Assembly: GCA_933228895.1 (NCBI GenBank)
Contig: OW121854.1
Span: 135,327,926 to 135,391,925 of the forward strand
From: Platycnemis pennipes
Lineage: Eukaryota > Arthropoda > Insecta > Odonata > Platycnemididae
DNA length: 64,000 nucleotides
Direction: 5' to 3'
The position numbers were made by a program, and so were the translations under genes. Each line of letters begins with the position of its first letter. Positions within the stretch are counted from its first letter, which is position 1. Positions 45,045 to 57,283 of this stretch are shown in pieces. The notes under the pieces were generated by a model. That model was given only the letters and a program-made list of their open reading frames with translations. It was not told the origin of the DNA and searched no databases.

Positions 45045-47640
45045 AGGTTATGAGCCCAGGGGGGTAAGTCTGTAACCTTAGGCGCTTCGTTTAGGAGAAA
45101 GAGTTCTCGCCCAAAGTTTTCTCCCGACCGAAGTCTGTAACTGGGTGGAGAAAACTTTTTCTCCTGACCGGATGGGAGAAAACTCTCGTTATGAAAAATT
45201 TGTAAGGCGAAGCTGATGAACTTCGTAAGGACCAATGGAAAGTCTCGTACCTTAAAATGATTACCTACAGCTGTTTTGCCTCGGTAATTCTGTAAACAAA
45301 CCTTTGGACAATTAGGAATGGAGCTCAATGAGGTTATGCGAGTGATTTTTTCGTGATTTGCTTTCGATAATACTTGTGTGACATCGTGGACATGTGTGCA
45401 TTTAAAGTCAGCGGCATGAAGTTACCGTCGTTTGCCTCAAAATTTCGATTGTTATGAATACAACGAGAATAAATGAGAGATATTTTCTTTGAATCCTTTG
45501 TTTATAATACTTAATAATGCGGAGTATAAATGTTAGTTTCTCGGAGCGAGGCACAAATCTAGAGGATTTGCCTTATCGGGAATGACTTACCGCTTAACTA
45601 TTGCTTTATTCGTTTGGAGTGCATTATAGGGAATGGACTTTCCAGCGTACGATTTATTTTGTTCAATGAAACTAAACAGTGTACTGGTAATAATTAAGTA
45701 CGTTATAACAAGAATAGTTGATGTCTTGTTTTCAAAACCAATAGTATGAAGCACGCTTATCCGCGTCATGCTGTTGGATGTTAGGTAAAAGGAAGTTGAA
45801 GCATTATTTATCTTATTAAATATCTTTATTTTCGCCAGAAGTATCAATGAATTTTGAAAGTCGTAACCCACATTTACCTCTCTACCGATATTCACCGGTT
45901 TACGTGCTGTGCTATGATTTTTATCGGACATTCAGCAAAATACATTGCAATAGTCTTTATCAAGAAAAACAACACTAACGTCAATTTCAGAAGGAAATGT
46001 CAATATTTTTATCTTCAGTATTTTCATTTAGGAAATTAAAGTGCAATTTTAAAACATAAAACCTGATTGTCCATTTTTGCAGAATAAATACATTGGGGCA
46101 CGATCCCATAATTCTATCCCATACATTAAATGGCAGTGGAATAAGGAAAAGTAGTTTGTTCGGAGGTAATCCTGAGAAATCTGAGTTTTTAGTTTACGGA
46201 GCGTGAAGGTAGCTCACGATAATTTATTGGTAAGTTTTGATATGTGAGGACCCCACTGTAATTTACGATCTAAATTAAAACCAAGCAGCTGTAAGTTGTC
46301 ACAATGAATTGCCAATGCACTAAATGAAAAGACTGCCACCGGAGTTTTGCCCTTATTTAAAGCCAAACTATTTGCTTAAAACCACTTTGATGCTATTGAC
46401 ATAACTGAACTGGAGAATTCACTTATAGTGCTAGACATCTCATTTACATCATGCACGCATGTGGTATCATCGGCGTAAATTAAAGATGTGCATGGAACAT
46501 TGGAAGGCAAGAACAATGTAGGACCGAGGCATTAAAATTAACATTTGTGTGTAAAAATCTGCTGCTTATAACTTCGGTAAACTATGCTTACTTGACTTAT
46601 TATCAGCACCTGATATTCAAAACACTCAACACCAATGAACCAGCTTATTGATTTAAAAATCATTACCGTCAGACACCCAGCAATCTATGGAAAGGCATTA
46701 GTATAAGCTAAAGAGTGTTTTTTAATCATCACCATATCACATTCAATGCCAGCATAAAGTTTGTAAATGGCTATAATAATTCAAAGACCTGAATTTCTTC
46801 AAATGTACTTTGTAGCCCTTTAATTAAATACCTTTGTGGGCCACAATCAACTTTTGAGGCAGAGTATAGTATAGCATTACCTGAATGTAATTCTCATGAA
46901 CATCAACACTATAACTACACCACCGTAACATAAAACCATTATCAAGTCTCGAATGCATAGTAAACAAAAGACACAATGACCCTGGGTCTTATACTTGCCT
47001 CACGTCATGTTAAAGAGATTATGATGAGCAGTGCACTACGCCGCTACATTACGTTACAGAACGATGCAATTGTATTAAGATAAAAATAACTGGCAACAAA
47101 TCAATAGCAAAGTATATCTACCTTGTAAAGGCATTGTTTTATTAACTTGAGAGCATCAGACCTAATAAACGCGTTCTCAAGGAAACACATCGCACAGCGA
47201 GTACATTTCAACTCAGCTGGCACGTAAAAGGATTCGGAAATTAAACTATCTTGACTCTAACCGGAAATTCGTATCGAGTAACAATACTATCTGTCACCTA
47301 ATTTGCTAATAAAATTCCTAAAACACTACTCAGGACCGAAAAATAGCTTCTGACGATTCGCAGAGCAATGAATGTTTTGGAAATAATCATGAAATCACTG
47401 TCAAGATGCGCAATTTCTCCACGGGAGAAAGAGATACGTCGAGCTTTCGAGTGGGACGTAACTGAGGCGACCGCCTGGGGCGCCGGAAGTCGCTTGAGAG
47501 GGCTTACAGACTTGGGTCGGGAGACCCAAGTTCCTTTCTCCGGTGACAGGCGTAGAGACTTGGGGCGGGCGACAACTCTCGCACAGGCGCCTCACGAAGC
47601 TCCTTTCTCCCCAGAATCCTGGTGGACATATGTAAACGTA
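45045..47640. mobile_element. Possible DNA element with GGAGAAAG-rich subterminal arrays
   Basis: 45,045-45,190 and 47,405-47,620 share GC-rich words (GGAGAAAG, TTCTCCCG, CTCTCG, GACTTGGG) in both orientations, in the style of the other subterminal arrays here. Clean terminal inverted repeats were not found, so this pairing is tentative. The interval between contains a LINE D relic (46.1-46.5 kb) and AT-rich DNA. Confidence 0.3.
46080..46545 (-). pseudogene. LINE D reverse transcriptase fragment
   Basis: The minus strand reads GPTLFLPSNVP, CTSLIYADDTTC, then SSVMSIASKWF, LALNKGKTPVAVFSF and LGFNLDRKLQWGPHISKL. This matches motif C (YADD) and the following LNxxKTxxxxF and LGxxLDxxLxWxxH motifs of jockey/I-type LINEs. 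Single stops interrupt it. It is a different family from LINEs A to C. Confidence 0.65.
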
Positions 47641-47689
47641 GGTCAACGACACAGATAAATTTCCGCGATGTGCAACGTAAAGTAAACAT

Positions 47690-49800
47690 TCGTCAAGAAA
47701 GTAAGTTTGACAATGAATACGGACGAAAGGAAGAATTCAGGCACACGAGCCTGAAGGCAGACGGACCAAATTATAATGCTTGGAGCAAGGGAATTGAAGC
47801 GATAATGAGCGATAAGAACTGCTGGACCGCGATAGAACCCGGGTTTGGCAACGAGATCGACAGTGTAGAAGATGCCGAAGCAGTTTTAAATAATCTTAAT
47901 TCAGAACAAGGAAGAATAAATCGCCGGGCTAGTGCTGTTCTCTATAATGTCCTACACAACTCAGTGCTCATGACGTTGTAGTGTTTCATCTACATCTATC
48001 TAATACCCTGCAAACCACCATAGAGGTGTGTGGCTGGGGGTGAATTTTCACCAAACATGCACTACATATCATGCATAAAATAGGATTAATATTAATATAT
48101 TAGTCTAAACTTCATTATTTAGAAAGATAAAAATAGCAAAGTAAGCATGCAAAACGTGCTGTTAGTTGGGTTACCTTCAAGTCCTTATGTCAACATGCAA
48201 CTACCTATGCTATGGATTGTTTCACTCGTATTGGACATATTTACCGCTATTCATATCCCTAATTTTACGAGGAAAAAAGGACATTTTGAATTTCTCAGTT
48301 CGGAAATCAATTTCTCTGATTTTGTAATAATGGTCCAGTCTACCATAGTAAGTAGGGGTTCGCAAAATATTCTTAACGTCATCACTGAAAATATTATCTT
48401 GGAATTTATTTAGGAGATTAATTCTAAAATTCAATGGGCGATCAAACGACGATTCCCATTTCAATTCATTTAATACACTGCTTACGCTAATTTAGTTATC
48501 GTACCATCCCTTTACAAATCTTGCCGATCCTCACTGTTCAAGTGAAGCACACGTTCAAATTTGTTACTTAGACCGATTTCGTAGGGACTCCATATACTGG
48601 CAGATATTTCAAATGAGGTCTAACAAGGGAAAAGTAGCTGGTTTCTCGTACATTATCATCACATATAACCAACACTCTTTTGATGAATCCCAGTTTACGA
48701 TTAGATTGCCCCAATATTTCTCGTGTTTACCCCAGGAAAGGTCATGTGTCAGTCTAATCCATGATATTTAATGGAACTTACGTTTGTTTATTATAATTAC
48801 TTATTTTGTACGTGCCGGTTTGTTTGTTCTTTTCCAAGAATTTCTTTACCACACATTTCTTAAACTTTAATTCTAACTGACATGTATGACACCATTTTTC
48901 AATTGCTTGTAGGTCATTATTTAAATATTCTTCATCGTTTGGGCATAGAATTTCCCTGTACACTACAGCGTCGATGTGTTGGCGAAGAAAATTTGGTCCA
49001 CGCTGGAAGAAATGTACGGCACGTTTAGCATGCTACATATCGTGGTTCACTTCAGGGAGCTAACTATCACGACAAAGGAGCCTGGAACACCGATGCCAGA
49101 GTGTGTAAGTGCAAGAAACCATGCAAAAGGTACAAAAGGGTGGTGTGACATTCAGCGACCAGGCATTCGCGTATTTTTTGCTTCTTGGCCTTCCCATGCC
49201 GAAGTATGAAGGCCTAGTAAGATCCTGGGAAAACAGAGTAACATCGTCAATTGTTGAATCAAAATTAATGCTTGAAGAGAAGAGAATGAAGAAAAACGAC
49301 AAAATGAAGAACGAAGACTCAATCGCTGTAGGTGCGTCAGAAGACAGAAGAGGAACGCAACGTACGCATAGGCCCCAGATGATTATGAACCTAGGGCCAA
49401 TGGAAGAGAGCAGACTAAGGGTTCTCCTGAAACTTCAAGTGTTATACCTGTAACGAACACGGTCACACAGCTCGGGAATGCCTTGAATGGGCGGAATTCA
49501 AGGAAAGAAGGACGAAGCAAAGGCTGGCATGTGGGCCCAAGACTAAAATCGCGAGAAAAGAAGACTCGGAGGACGAGATCGATGTTGTACTGTTATCTGA
49601 CTCGTCACTGTGCATAAGACGCGAGACAAGCGGTACTTGGACTCGGGGGCCACTGAACATATGTGCCACAATGCTTAACGCTTTCAAGAACATTAAGAAA
49701 ATTGAAAAAGGAGCAGTGAAATTAGGAAACGGCATAAAACTGCCTATTAGAGGCACGGGATTCGTCCGTTTTGATGCAAGTACGGAAGGAGGGGAAGGCA
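47690..49800 (+). pseudogene. copia-type gag with CCHC and protease start, interrupted by LINE B
   Basis: 47,740-47,981 encodes LKADGPNYNAWSKGIEAIM and NLNSEQGRINRRASAVLY, a UBN2/copia-type capsid N-terminus. LINE B (minus) then interrupts. Gag resumes at 48,966 with VLAKKIWSTLEEMYG and, after a frameshift, QAFAYFLLLGLPMPKYEGLVRSW and SKLMLEEKRMK. A CCHC zinc knuckle follows at about 49,445-49,490 (CYTCNEHGHTARECL). LDSGATEHMC near 49,635-49,665 is the aspartic protease active site. No integrase, reverse transcriptase or long terminal repeat follows, so the element is truncated near 49,800. Confidence 0.8.
47985..48965 (-). mobile_element. LINE B fragment inserted in the copia gag
   Basis: A 5'-truncated minus-strand copy runs from GTAGTGTACAGGGAAATTCT (about 48,965), corresponding to the codon stretch VVYREIL, to the tail CATCTACATCTATC at 47,985. 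It is more diverged than the copies at 20 and 54 kb, with frameshifts and a distorted HSEDP-like region near 48,530. It splits the gag frame after VLMTL. Confidence 0.85.
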
Positions 49801-50013
49801 TGAATCTACGCTTACAGAGAGATATACTGCTTGAAAAAGAATACTTCATAATATTTTTGTGTTTATGTAATTTAAATCCATTTTTACCCTTTATGTGAAA
49901 ATATTTATAGAACTCAAGCACTTTAGGTTTTATACTCGTTGCCCATCCATGGATGGAGGCGGTCGCCCGCCCAGCAGACGACGGTTGACTGCTTCTTCTC
50001 GGCCATTTCTCCG

Positions 50014-50460
50014 TTAAGGACACATTCGTGACACTTCGGAAAAGTCCGAAAAAAAGAAAAAAATGTCTTCGGGTTGTGCCTCTCTCTTTATCTCTCGCAC
50101 ACAGGCAGGCGACCCTCGCCCGTATTTTGCGACCGTGTGCAGGCCACTACTAGCTACTGAAGTATTCCGTCTCTTTGGAGACACGATTGGACTCTTCCCG
50201 CGAAAATTTATTTTATGCTTCTTTTCCGCATGCTTTTTCAGGTTAGGAGTGGATTTACATGCACCCCTGGAAATCAGGGAATGACAAATATTACGCTTTA
50301 CGAAATTTTCATTTGCTTCATCAACCGTGAAGTATTTCCACACTTCGGAAGACATTGCGAAGGATTCAACCGCGTGAGTAAATTAAGGCGTAATTTCACC
50401 AGCTATCGATATTTTTAAAGTATCGATAGGTATGATATAATATCGATAATCATGCCGTAT
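50014..50460 (-). pseudogene. BED zinc-finger hAT N-terminal fragment with ATCGATA repeats upstream
   Basis: The frame 50,355-50,014 encodes MSSEVWKYFTVDEANENF, then a degraded BED finger ending in STPNLKKHAEKKHK. The SxVWxxF motif and the H-x3-H pair are present, but one Cys pair is altered (KRNICHSLI). ATCGATATTTTTAAAGTATCGATAGG at 50,405-50,430 resembles hAT subterminal repeats lying upstream of the gene. No later transposase block follows, so this is an N-terminal remnant of a separate hAT copy. Confidence 0.6.
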
Positions 50461-50469
50461 TTCGATAGC

Positions 50470-51635
50470 ACTTCATTAATCAACATGTGACTTAGGAAGC
50501 ATATCTGGGCCTGACACCTGGGATCTGGGCACATACGAAGTGCTAACAGTGCTGATTCGTATGCCATGGCTCTTGATGGTAACTTGGCACTACCTGCGCG
50601 ATTGATTTTTTCACCATTGGCTTACATCTCAGTTAGACTATCTTGTGAGTTGACATAAATTTACGTGTGCCATTTCCGTCGTTTCAAAAGATTCTATTTT
50701 CCTATTTCGTTAAGGAATCTTTCCGGGATCTCCAATGCCGTGATTATATTTAATGACGATATGTTTGTTAAGTATGATACGCGTAAGATAAACCGAGTGT
50801 TTACTTTCGACCACGGTTTTGTCATTACCAACATATTTCTCATAAACTTAAATATTTAAATTCGTATGTTACTGCAAATACTTAGTTACACTCTCCCATT
50901 GGAAGATAATACCAATATCAGCTTTTATATCCGACACGTGCATTTTTCTTCACGTTTCATGGCACAAAAATTTTTTAAAGTTAAACATGACCAGTTATCC
51001 CTATAACGTTTTTGTAATGATTGCCCATTTATAGTCGAGTAATCAAGAAAGCAGAATGGTCAACGGCAAACGGTTGAAAGTTACTTGGCTGAACACGACC
51101 GTTGCATCAAGGGAAGAAGAAACTTGATAAAACAATTTAGTTGTAATTGACCGCATATTGCGGGTGCCTTTCATTTCCGGCTATCTTTGCGCTGTCAATT
51201 TTTCAAATACTCGATTGTCGTCTGCTATTTACTGCGTGGCGAAGTAGACAGCGTTCTCTTGCAAGAGCAAAGTTAATGCTATTGTACAAATGACGAATAA
51301 TTTGCTGACTTAACGAAAGTAATGTTCAAAGCATGAATGAAATCTTCTAAAACTTTACACTATATTATGATGTAATTTACGAAAATGATGTGAGAACTCG
51401 CACCTCCAAAGGAGGTGGACGTAACACATACCTATCAATCAGAATATCCTTATTACGGCGGTATTTCATCACTTACTAGAATTGGATGTAATAAAACAAA
51501 TCATATAGTATTTTAACGACTGAATTAGAATAATTCACGGCAACTTTGAAACATCTAAGTACACTATTTCTCCAGGTTTGAATGTGAAGCCTCCGCTTTC
51601 AGAGTGTGAGCAGATTTCAAACTGATTTTCGCGCC
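50470..51635. other. Stretch without recognisable gene
   Basis: Short frames only, with AT-rich sequence and no visible paired repeats. Confidence 0.5.
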
Positions 51636-51649
51636 AATTATTTCGGTAC

Positions 51650-51738
51650 CGATTCTTTTTGGCCTCGGTTCCGGTTCCGGTTCTAAGCTCAAGAACCGGT
51701 GGAACCGAGAACCGAAGAACCGAACCGACCCATCCCTA
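51650..51738. repeat. Solo hAT-type terminus with GGTTC-word subterminal repeats
   Basis: Reverse-complemented, the block begins CTAGGGATGGGTCGGTTCGG and continues with CGGTTCTCGGTTCC and GGAACCGGAACC words. This is the same plan as the CAGGGATGGGCA element at 16.2 kb but with different subterminal words. No matching opposite end lies within reach. It is inferred to be the right end of a truncated non-autonomous hAT-type element. Confidence 0.45.
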
Positions 51739-53387
51739 GTTCTTACCTATTAAAAAAAGGCGCGCAGCAGTGCGTTATGTTTTCCAACCGTTCAATACAT
51801 TGCAAAACCTTATTCGATGCTTACTTTTTCTACTTCTGTTCACAGTCAATGGTAAGAACACTTAATAAGTGTTATACAGAGTTCTTGGTCAATGGGATGA
51901 TATAACGCCACCTAGTGGTAGAGTTTTCAAATGGTTTTCTGCTTGTTCAAACCTTGATTATTTAGATCACAGTTTGCCAGTTGCGGTTGATTGCTGCAAT
52001 GAGGAAGGGCTTGTGTCAGTTAGCGTCTAATTTAGAAACATGTTGCACTCTATTTTATTTAGTGATAATTTCCCTCGCATAATTACTTACCAGTGTGTAT
52101 AAAGCATTGGGAGTGTCGTTAGTTTTTATAAGAATTTTCCGAATATTCTGAAGAGGAAACATTAAAAGCAGCAATCTTTCTACCATAAGTGGATATATTT
52201 ACAGACTGAATTCCGGTATGTTTAATTTAATAATTCAAGAAATAATTTTTAAAATTGTTTCGGGTCATTTCCAGCTATAATGGAGACGAAATTAGTCCGC
52301 ATAATCAGGTTTTATGAGCGATATTTTGTGCAGCATACTTTTCGTTTCACTTTTAATTGATGTTGAAGTCACTTTATTTTAGTGTCCAACGATGTCCAAG
52401 AATAGGAAAAGAAAAATAGACGATGGGTGTCGGATATTTCAAGAAGAATGAAGTTTGAAATACTTCTTCATCAAATCTGGCGAGAAAGCATTGTGTGTGA
52501 TGTGCAACGAAACCATGGCTGTGATGAAAGAATACAACCTGCGCCGTATTCATCGAAGCGAACATCAGGAGAAATATGCACAGTTGGAGGGTGAAGTCCG
52601 TGCAGAAAATGTTTTCTAAATTACAAAATTAACTCACATCTCAGAGGAGTTCAGTAAATCCTCAAATGAAAGTGTATCCTTAACTAATTGTGAGCCCAGT
52701 TATAAAGTTGCCTAGGTCCTGGCTAAAAGTGGCAAACCGTTTACAGATGGTCAAGTTGTGAGGGAATGTTTGTTGGAGGTGGCTGTGGAACTTTGCCCAG
52801 AAAAGTCGAAACAATTTAAAAATGTAGCTTTGGGTGCAAAAACCATTTCCCGTCGTGTTGAAGACATGGGTGAAAACATTGTGACTCAAATAGCTAAAAA
52901 CACACGCAAGTTTTGCCATTTTTCATTGCAATGGATGAATCGCTGAACAGGTGTTCCACCTCTCAACTGCTTGTGTTCATTAGAGGTGTGGATGAAGACA
53001 TGAACATAACACATAACACTTCCCTACATAGCATGTATGGCACTGTCTCCGGAGAGGATATGTTCAATGAATTGAAAAAAGAATTTGCTGATTATAACTT
53101 GGACTAGACTAACCTCAGTTGCCTGACTGTTGATGGAGGAAAGAACATGTGTGGCATAAAGAAAGACTTGGTTAGACAAGTGAAGTAGATGTGTAGTGAG
53201 ATGTTGAGATGTGAGGTTCATTCCGAACCAAATGTTCCTGAACTGTATTATTCACAAGCAAGCTTTGCGTGCTAAATATGTTGAAATTAGCAGTGTACTG
53301 AATCCTGTGGTGAAGATGGTAAATTTAATAAGGTCACATGGGCTCAACCATAGACAGTTCAGAGAGAAAGCATTCAGAGAGCAGCCG

Positions 53388-54905
53388 ATGTAACACCCAT
53401 TTTTAAAAGAGGCGATAGGGAGCAGCCATCTAACTACAGACCTATATCCCTCACATCCATTTCATGCAAGGTCCTAGAACATATAATTGTCAGTTCAGTC
53501 ATGGGACACCTAGATAGCCAGAATTTATTGTCCAATGTCCAGCATGGCTTACGAAAGAGCAGATCGTGTGAAACCCAACTTGCTCTCTTTTCCCACGATA
53601 TTTTAGTTTCTGGCGAAAATAATATTCCAGTGGATGCTATATTTCTCGACTTCAAGAAGGCTTTTGACAAGGTTTCTCACAGCAAACTAATTTTGAAGTT
53701 AAATCTTATGGGTTAGACAGTAACATTATATCATGGGTTAATGATTTTCTGCATGATCGGGTTCAAAGGGTTGTTTTGGACGGTGTTTCCTCACCGGCAA
53801 TTAAAGTCACTTCGGGTGTCCCACAAGGTAGTGTGATAGGTCCACTCCTATTCCTTTTGTATATTAATGATATCCAAAAGGTGGTAAAAAGTAAGCTTCG
53901 TCTATTTGCCGATGACGCAGTAGTGTACAGGGAAATTCTATGCCCGAATGATAAAGAATATTTAAATATTGACCTACAAGCAATTGAAACTTGGTGTGAT
54001 ACATGGCAGTTAGAATTAAACTTTAAGAAATGTCTTGTAATGAATTTTTGGAAAAAGAATAGCTCTCCCCCTAGCACTTACAAAATAAGTAATAATGAAT
54101 TAACAAACGTGGAATCCATTAAATATCTTGGAATAAGACTGACAAATGATCTTTCCTGGGGTAAACACATTCGTGAAATAATGGGTCAAGCGAATCGCAA
54201 ACTGGGTTTCATTAAAAGAGTATTGGGTAAATGTGACGATCATGTACGAGAAATCAGCTACTTTTCCCTTGTTAGACCTCATTTGGAATATGCTGCCAGT
54301 GTATGGGATCCCTACGAAATCGGTCTAAGTAATGAACTTGAACGTGTGCAGCGAAGATCGGCAAGATTTGTAAAGGGACGATACGATAATTATATTAGCG
54401 TAACCAGTCTATTAAATGAATTGAAATGGGAATCATTGTCAGATCGCAGGTTGAAATTTAGACTTAATCTCTTCCACAAATTCCAAGGCAATATTTTCAG
54501 TGATGATGTTAAAAATATTTTACGAACCCCAACTTACTATGGCAGACTGGACCATAATCATAAAGTTAGAGAAATTGATTGCCGAACTGACCGATTCAAA
54601 ATGTCCTTTTTCCCTCGCACAATAAGAGATACGAATAACGGTAAATATGTCCTATCGGAGAGTAGCAATGAATAGCATTGGTAGCTGCATGTTGGTATGA
54701 GTACTTAAAGCTAACCCTACTAACAGAATGTTTTTGCATGTTTTCTTTGCAATTTCTATCTTTTTAAAATAGTGTAGTTCTGACTACTATATTAATACTA
54801 TTCCTTTTTAATGCATTATATGTAGTGCATGTTTGGTGAGCAATCACCCCCTGCCACACAACCTTGTGGTGGCTTGCAGGGTATTATGTAGATGTAGATG
54901 TAGAT
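53388..54905 (+). mobile_element. LINE B, best-preserved copy, inserted in the hAT transposase
   Basis: 5'-truncated within the region before the reverse transcriptase (PIFKRGDREQPSNYRPISLT) and running to the 3' tail. The tail reads CACCCCCTGCCACACAACCT, then GCAGGGTATTATGTAGATG followed by repeated GTAGAT. It lies between GLNHRQF and YTEVKWLS of the hAT protein. The nearly open frame and the similarity to other copies suggest it is among the youngest insertions here. Flanking target duplication is not clear. Confidence 0.85.
53501..54675 (+). pseudogene. LINE B reverse transcriptase, one frameshift
   Basis: The first frame (53,501-53,716) holds NVQHGLRKSRSCETQL and AIFLDFKKAFDKVSH, motif A with the first catalytic Asp. 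A single-base deletion near 53,708 (LNLMG / LDSN) shifts the frame. The second frame of 299 codons (53,776-54,675) holds VTSGVPQGSVIGPLLFLLYI, LRLFADDAVVYR with the catalytic Asp pair, TYLGIRL-type text (YLGIRLTNDLSWGKHI), RPHLEYAASVWDPYEI, RRSARFVKGRY and RPTYYGRLDHN-like text at the end. The role is target-primed reverse transcription. With no endonuclease present it is not autonomous. Confidence 0.85.
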
Positions 54906-55919
54906 GTTGAAAGATACAGACTCGGAATCGCAATATTTATCGTATTACACAGAAGTAAAATGGCTAAGCTGTGAAAAAGTTCTGAGTAGAGTATTCGAAT
55001 TATGAAAGGAAATACGTGACTTCCTGGAAAGTAAAGGCAAGCCACAGCCATTACTGTCTGATGAAGAGTGGGTATGGAAATCGGCATTTGCTGCAGACAT
55101 AACTAGTCATTTAAATTTTCTGAACCTAAAACTACAAGGAGAGAAAAATCTATTTTCTGATCTATATACCCACCTAAAGGCCTTAAGATCTAAACTTGCC
55201 TTGTTTTTGGAACAAGTACAGGCCAACAACTTGACGCACTTTCAGCAGTGCAAGATCTTCATGCCTGAAGCAACAGCTGAGTTTCCCACGTCATTTGCAA
55301 GCGAGATCAATAAAGACCTCCAGCTGCAGTTTCAGGAGCTGTTTTCCGACTTGGATTCAAAGGAAGAAGTAGTGAGACTGTTTAAAAACCCATTTGAAGC
55401 AGTTGTGGCCAGTTGCCCAGATGAACTGCAGCAAAGCAAGCAAATGACCTGCTTAGGGACAAGTTCAAAGAAGGACTGGTGGATTTTAACCAGTTTTTGC
55501 CCAAGGAAGCCTTTCAAAAAGTCAAAACTTTTGCATCAAGGTACCTTTCCACCTTTGGAGCAACATACTTGTGTGAACAAACATTTTCAAGAATGAAACA
55601 CGTGAAGAACAATTTGAGAACAAACTTGTATGATGATAATTTCAGATCACTGTTGATATTAGGGACATCAAATCTAAAGCCAGAAATGTCTGCTATTTTT
55701 GGCAGCAGGAAACTATTTCGCCATTCCCACTAATACAGGTGTTCATGTTCAATGTGTTATTAAATAATAACTGAATAAAATAATATTTAATAAAAAATTA
55801 AAAACATCTATGTTTTGATTCTTTTTTATTTGCACCTCGAGTGTGTTGTCGGCCCCCAAACTGCTGTTTGATAGGTAATGCGGCCCGCGGGCTGAAAAGT
55901 TTGGAGGCCCTTGGCCTAA

Positions 55920-57040
55920 ACAATTTTCTGCCCGAATATGATGCCAAAACTAATGGGAATGAAAGGTTACATGTTATTCCAAGGCGTTTGGGCCAGTTAC
56001 ACAAACCTGAATAGTGTGACTGCCCTGGCGTCACTCTCAGAAGACATCCCCTCTGAACTTACATCTGTCGAGGAAGCAACGCATGGTCCTCATCTAGCCA
56101 ATTGGGTAACTACCATGAAGGAGGAACTCACCGAGTTGAAGGAGAAGGAAACCAGAATCCAGGTACCAAGACCTCACTACGAGAGGTTTATTCGTGAGAC
56201 TGAGAAAAGGAACATTCACAATCAGCGGCTCAACCGGACCAAGCAACATGTAAAACTCAAGAGAGCTGTCACAAACGACGTTAATAAACCTTTTATGGAA
56301 GATTTTCAAAAATTCCACAGACAAATGACCATTAATGAGAAAATCCAACAGGCTGAAGAGGAATCTGATGTAGAACCTGAGGAGCTTGATGGCATTGACA
56401 AAGTTTGTAATGACCTCCAATCAATTGAGCAGATGCTTGCCTTTGATTTCTCAAAAAAGAAACAAGCTGACACGGAGAACTGGCTACTGCAGGCAAGGGT
56501 ATTTGCCAATGAGGCGGCACTGAAGGGGAAAATAGAAAATGGTTCCTCAGCTCCCACATGCACAGTTGCAGTGCACACTGACCCTGTGATGGTGGTAGGC
56601 AGTGAAGTCAACCCTCCAACCAAGCAGTCTTAAAGGATGGAGATTGCAAATGCAGTGGCGTCCCAGTTACCAAAACAGTAGGATGCAAATGCAGAGAACG
56701 ATGTTGTGGAGTCGGCATACACAGAGGAAGGTTACTTTGGCACTGATCAAGGGGAGAGCGAGGATGAGCATGCCAAGAAGAAACCAGCAAGACACAAAGT
56801 TGCTCGTACCTAAACTAAAGTTACACGGGGAAAAGGAAGGAACGCCCAAGAAGGAAAGGAAAGCACTGAAGGAACAGCTCACACCCTACTTGCCAAGACA
56901 GACAAGATCAAGTACAAGGACTCCAGAAGGAAGGGGACAAAATGGCAAAACCAGCAAAGAATTCAAGAACTATGCACAATGATGGGACTTGTGCAAATGT
57001 GATGACTTTATTCTCAATATGTTGTTTTGTATTTGCTATA
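55920..57040 (+). pseudogene. Unrecognised gene-like sequence, copy 1 (possible retrocopy)
   Basis: Starts at ACAATTTTCTGCCCGAATAT, where homology with copy 2 at 57,405 begins, directly after the hAT right end. The longest frame (55,938-56,633, 231 codons) is Glu/Lys-rich with helical stretches (ELTELKEKETRIQ, INEKIQQAEEESDVEPEELD). In the first 150 bases copy 2 favours a different frame, so an indel likely precedes residue 40. Downstream text is basic and Lys-rich. There are no introns with consensus sites, which fits a processed copy of a host coiled-coil gene. I cannot name the gene. Confidence 0.4.
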
Positions 57041-57283
57041 TTATTTAAAATGCTAATTTATTTAGTTTAATGATAGTGTATGATTTTCAATGCGTTCGGT
57101 TTATGTCCCACAATTTGAAAGTAACATATGTTTCATGTGAGAGCTTACTTGTATGGGAGGTGTATGGAATCAATGGGAAGTCATCATTTGCCATGCGAAA
57201 AAATTCACCTGAAACGGGAATCGAAAAGAGGACATTTGGCCAATGCGTAGACCACTACGCTACCCTGAATCTCTAATTCGCAT
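57041..57283. other. AT-rich spacer with tRNA-like segment
   Basis: No gene. It contains the tRNA-like segment listed separately at 57,195-57,275. Confidence 0.4.
57195..57275 (-). repeat. tRNA-derived SINE-like segment
   Basis: On the minus strand GGTAGCGTAGTGGTCTACGC is an A-box with D-arm (TAGCGTAGTGG), followed by ATTGGCCAAATG and then TTTTCGATTCCCG, a near-perfect B-box. The order and roughly 35-base spacing are those of tRNA-derived SINE heads. The anticodon region and acceptor stem are not intact, so it is not a functional tRNA gene. Confidence 0.6.

Larger units (their letters stand above)
52392..55733 (+). pseudogene. GTF2IRD2/ZBED-like hAT transposase split by LINE B
   Basis: From ATG 52,392: a degraded finger with ALCVMCNETMAV and RIHRSEHQEKY, then KSGKPFTDGQVVRECLLEVA, VALGAKTISRRVEDMG, CHFSLQWMNRSL-type text (the catalytic-region DES has become MDES in the shifted frame), LLVFIRGVDEDM and HGLNHRQF up to 53,375. 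LINE B intervenes to 54,905. It resumes with YTEVKWLSCEKVLSRVFEL, CQQSEEW-type text (here LLSDEEWVWKSAFAADI), LFLEQVQANNLTHFQQCKIF and the C-terminal block to LLILGTSNLKPEMS. The order and spacing match the transposase family from which vertebrate GTF2IRD2 C-termini derive. At least four stops or frameshifts are present. GGCCCGCGGGCTGAAAAGTT at 55,880-55,900 resembles the right terminus. Confidence 0.8.

Noticed and set aside
47368..47658. 96-codon frame in a GC-rich block
   Set aside because: Lies in a subterminal word array, with frames open on both strands and no motif.
49463..50023. 186-codon minus-strand frame
   Set aside because: Antisense of the copia-type CCHC and protease region for much of its length, with no domain of its own.
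55740..55918. Left terminus of the GTF2IRD2-like hAT
   Set aside because: The right terminus-like GGCCCGCGGGCTGAAAAGTT is visible, but I could not find its complement before 52,392, so I do not give element boundaries.
56636..56720. Cys-rich stretch (CKCSGV, GCKCRERCC) as a kinesin-4 C-terminal motif
   Set aside because: The spacing does not match the known Cys-rich domain and the frame is broken. The resemblance is too slight.
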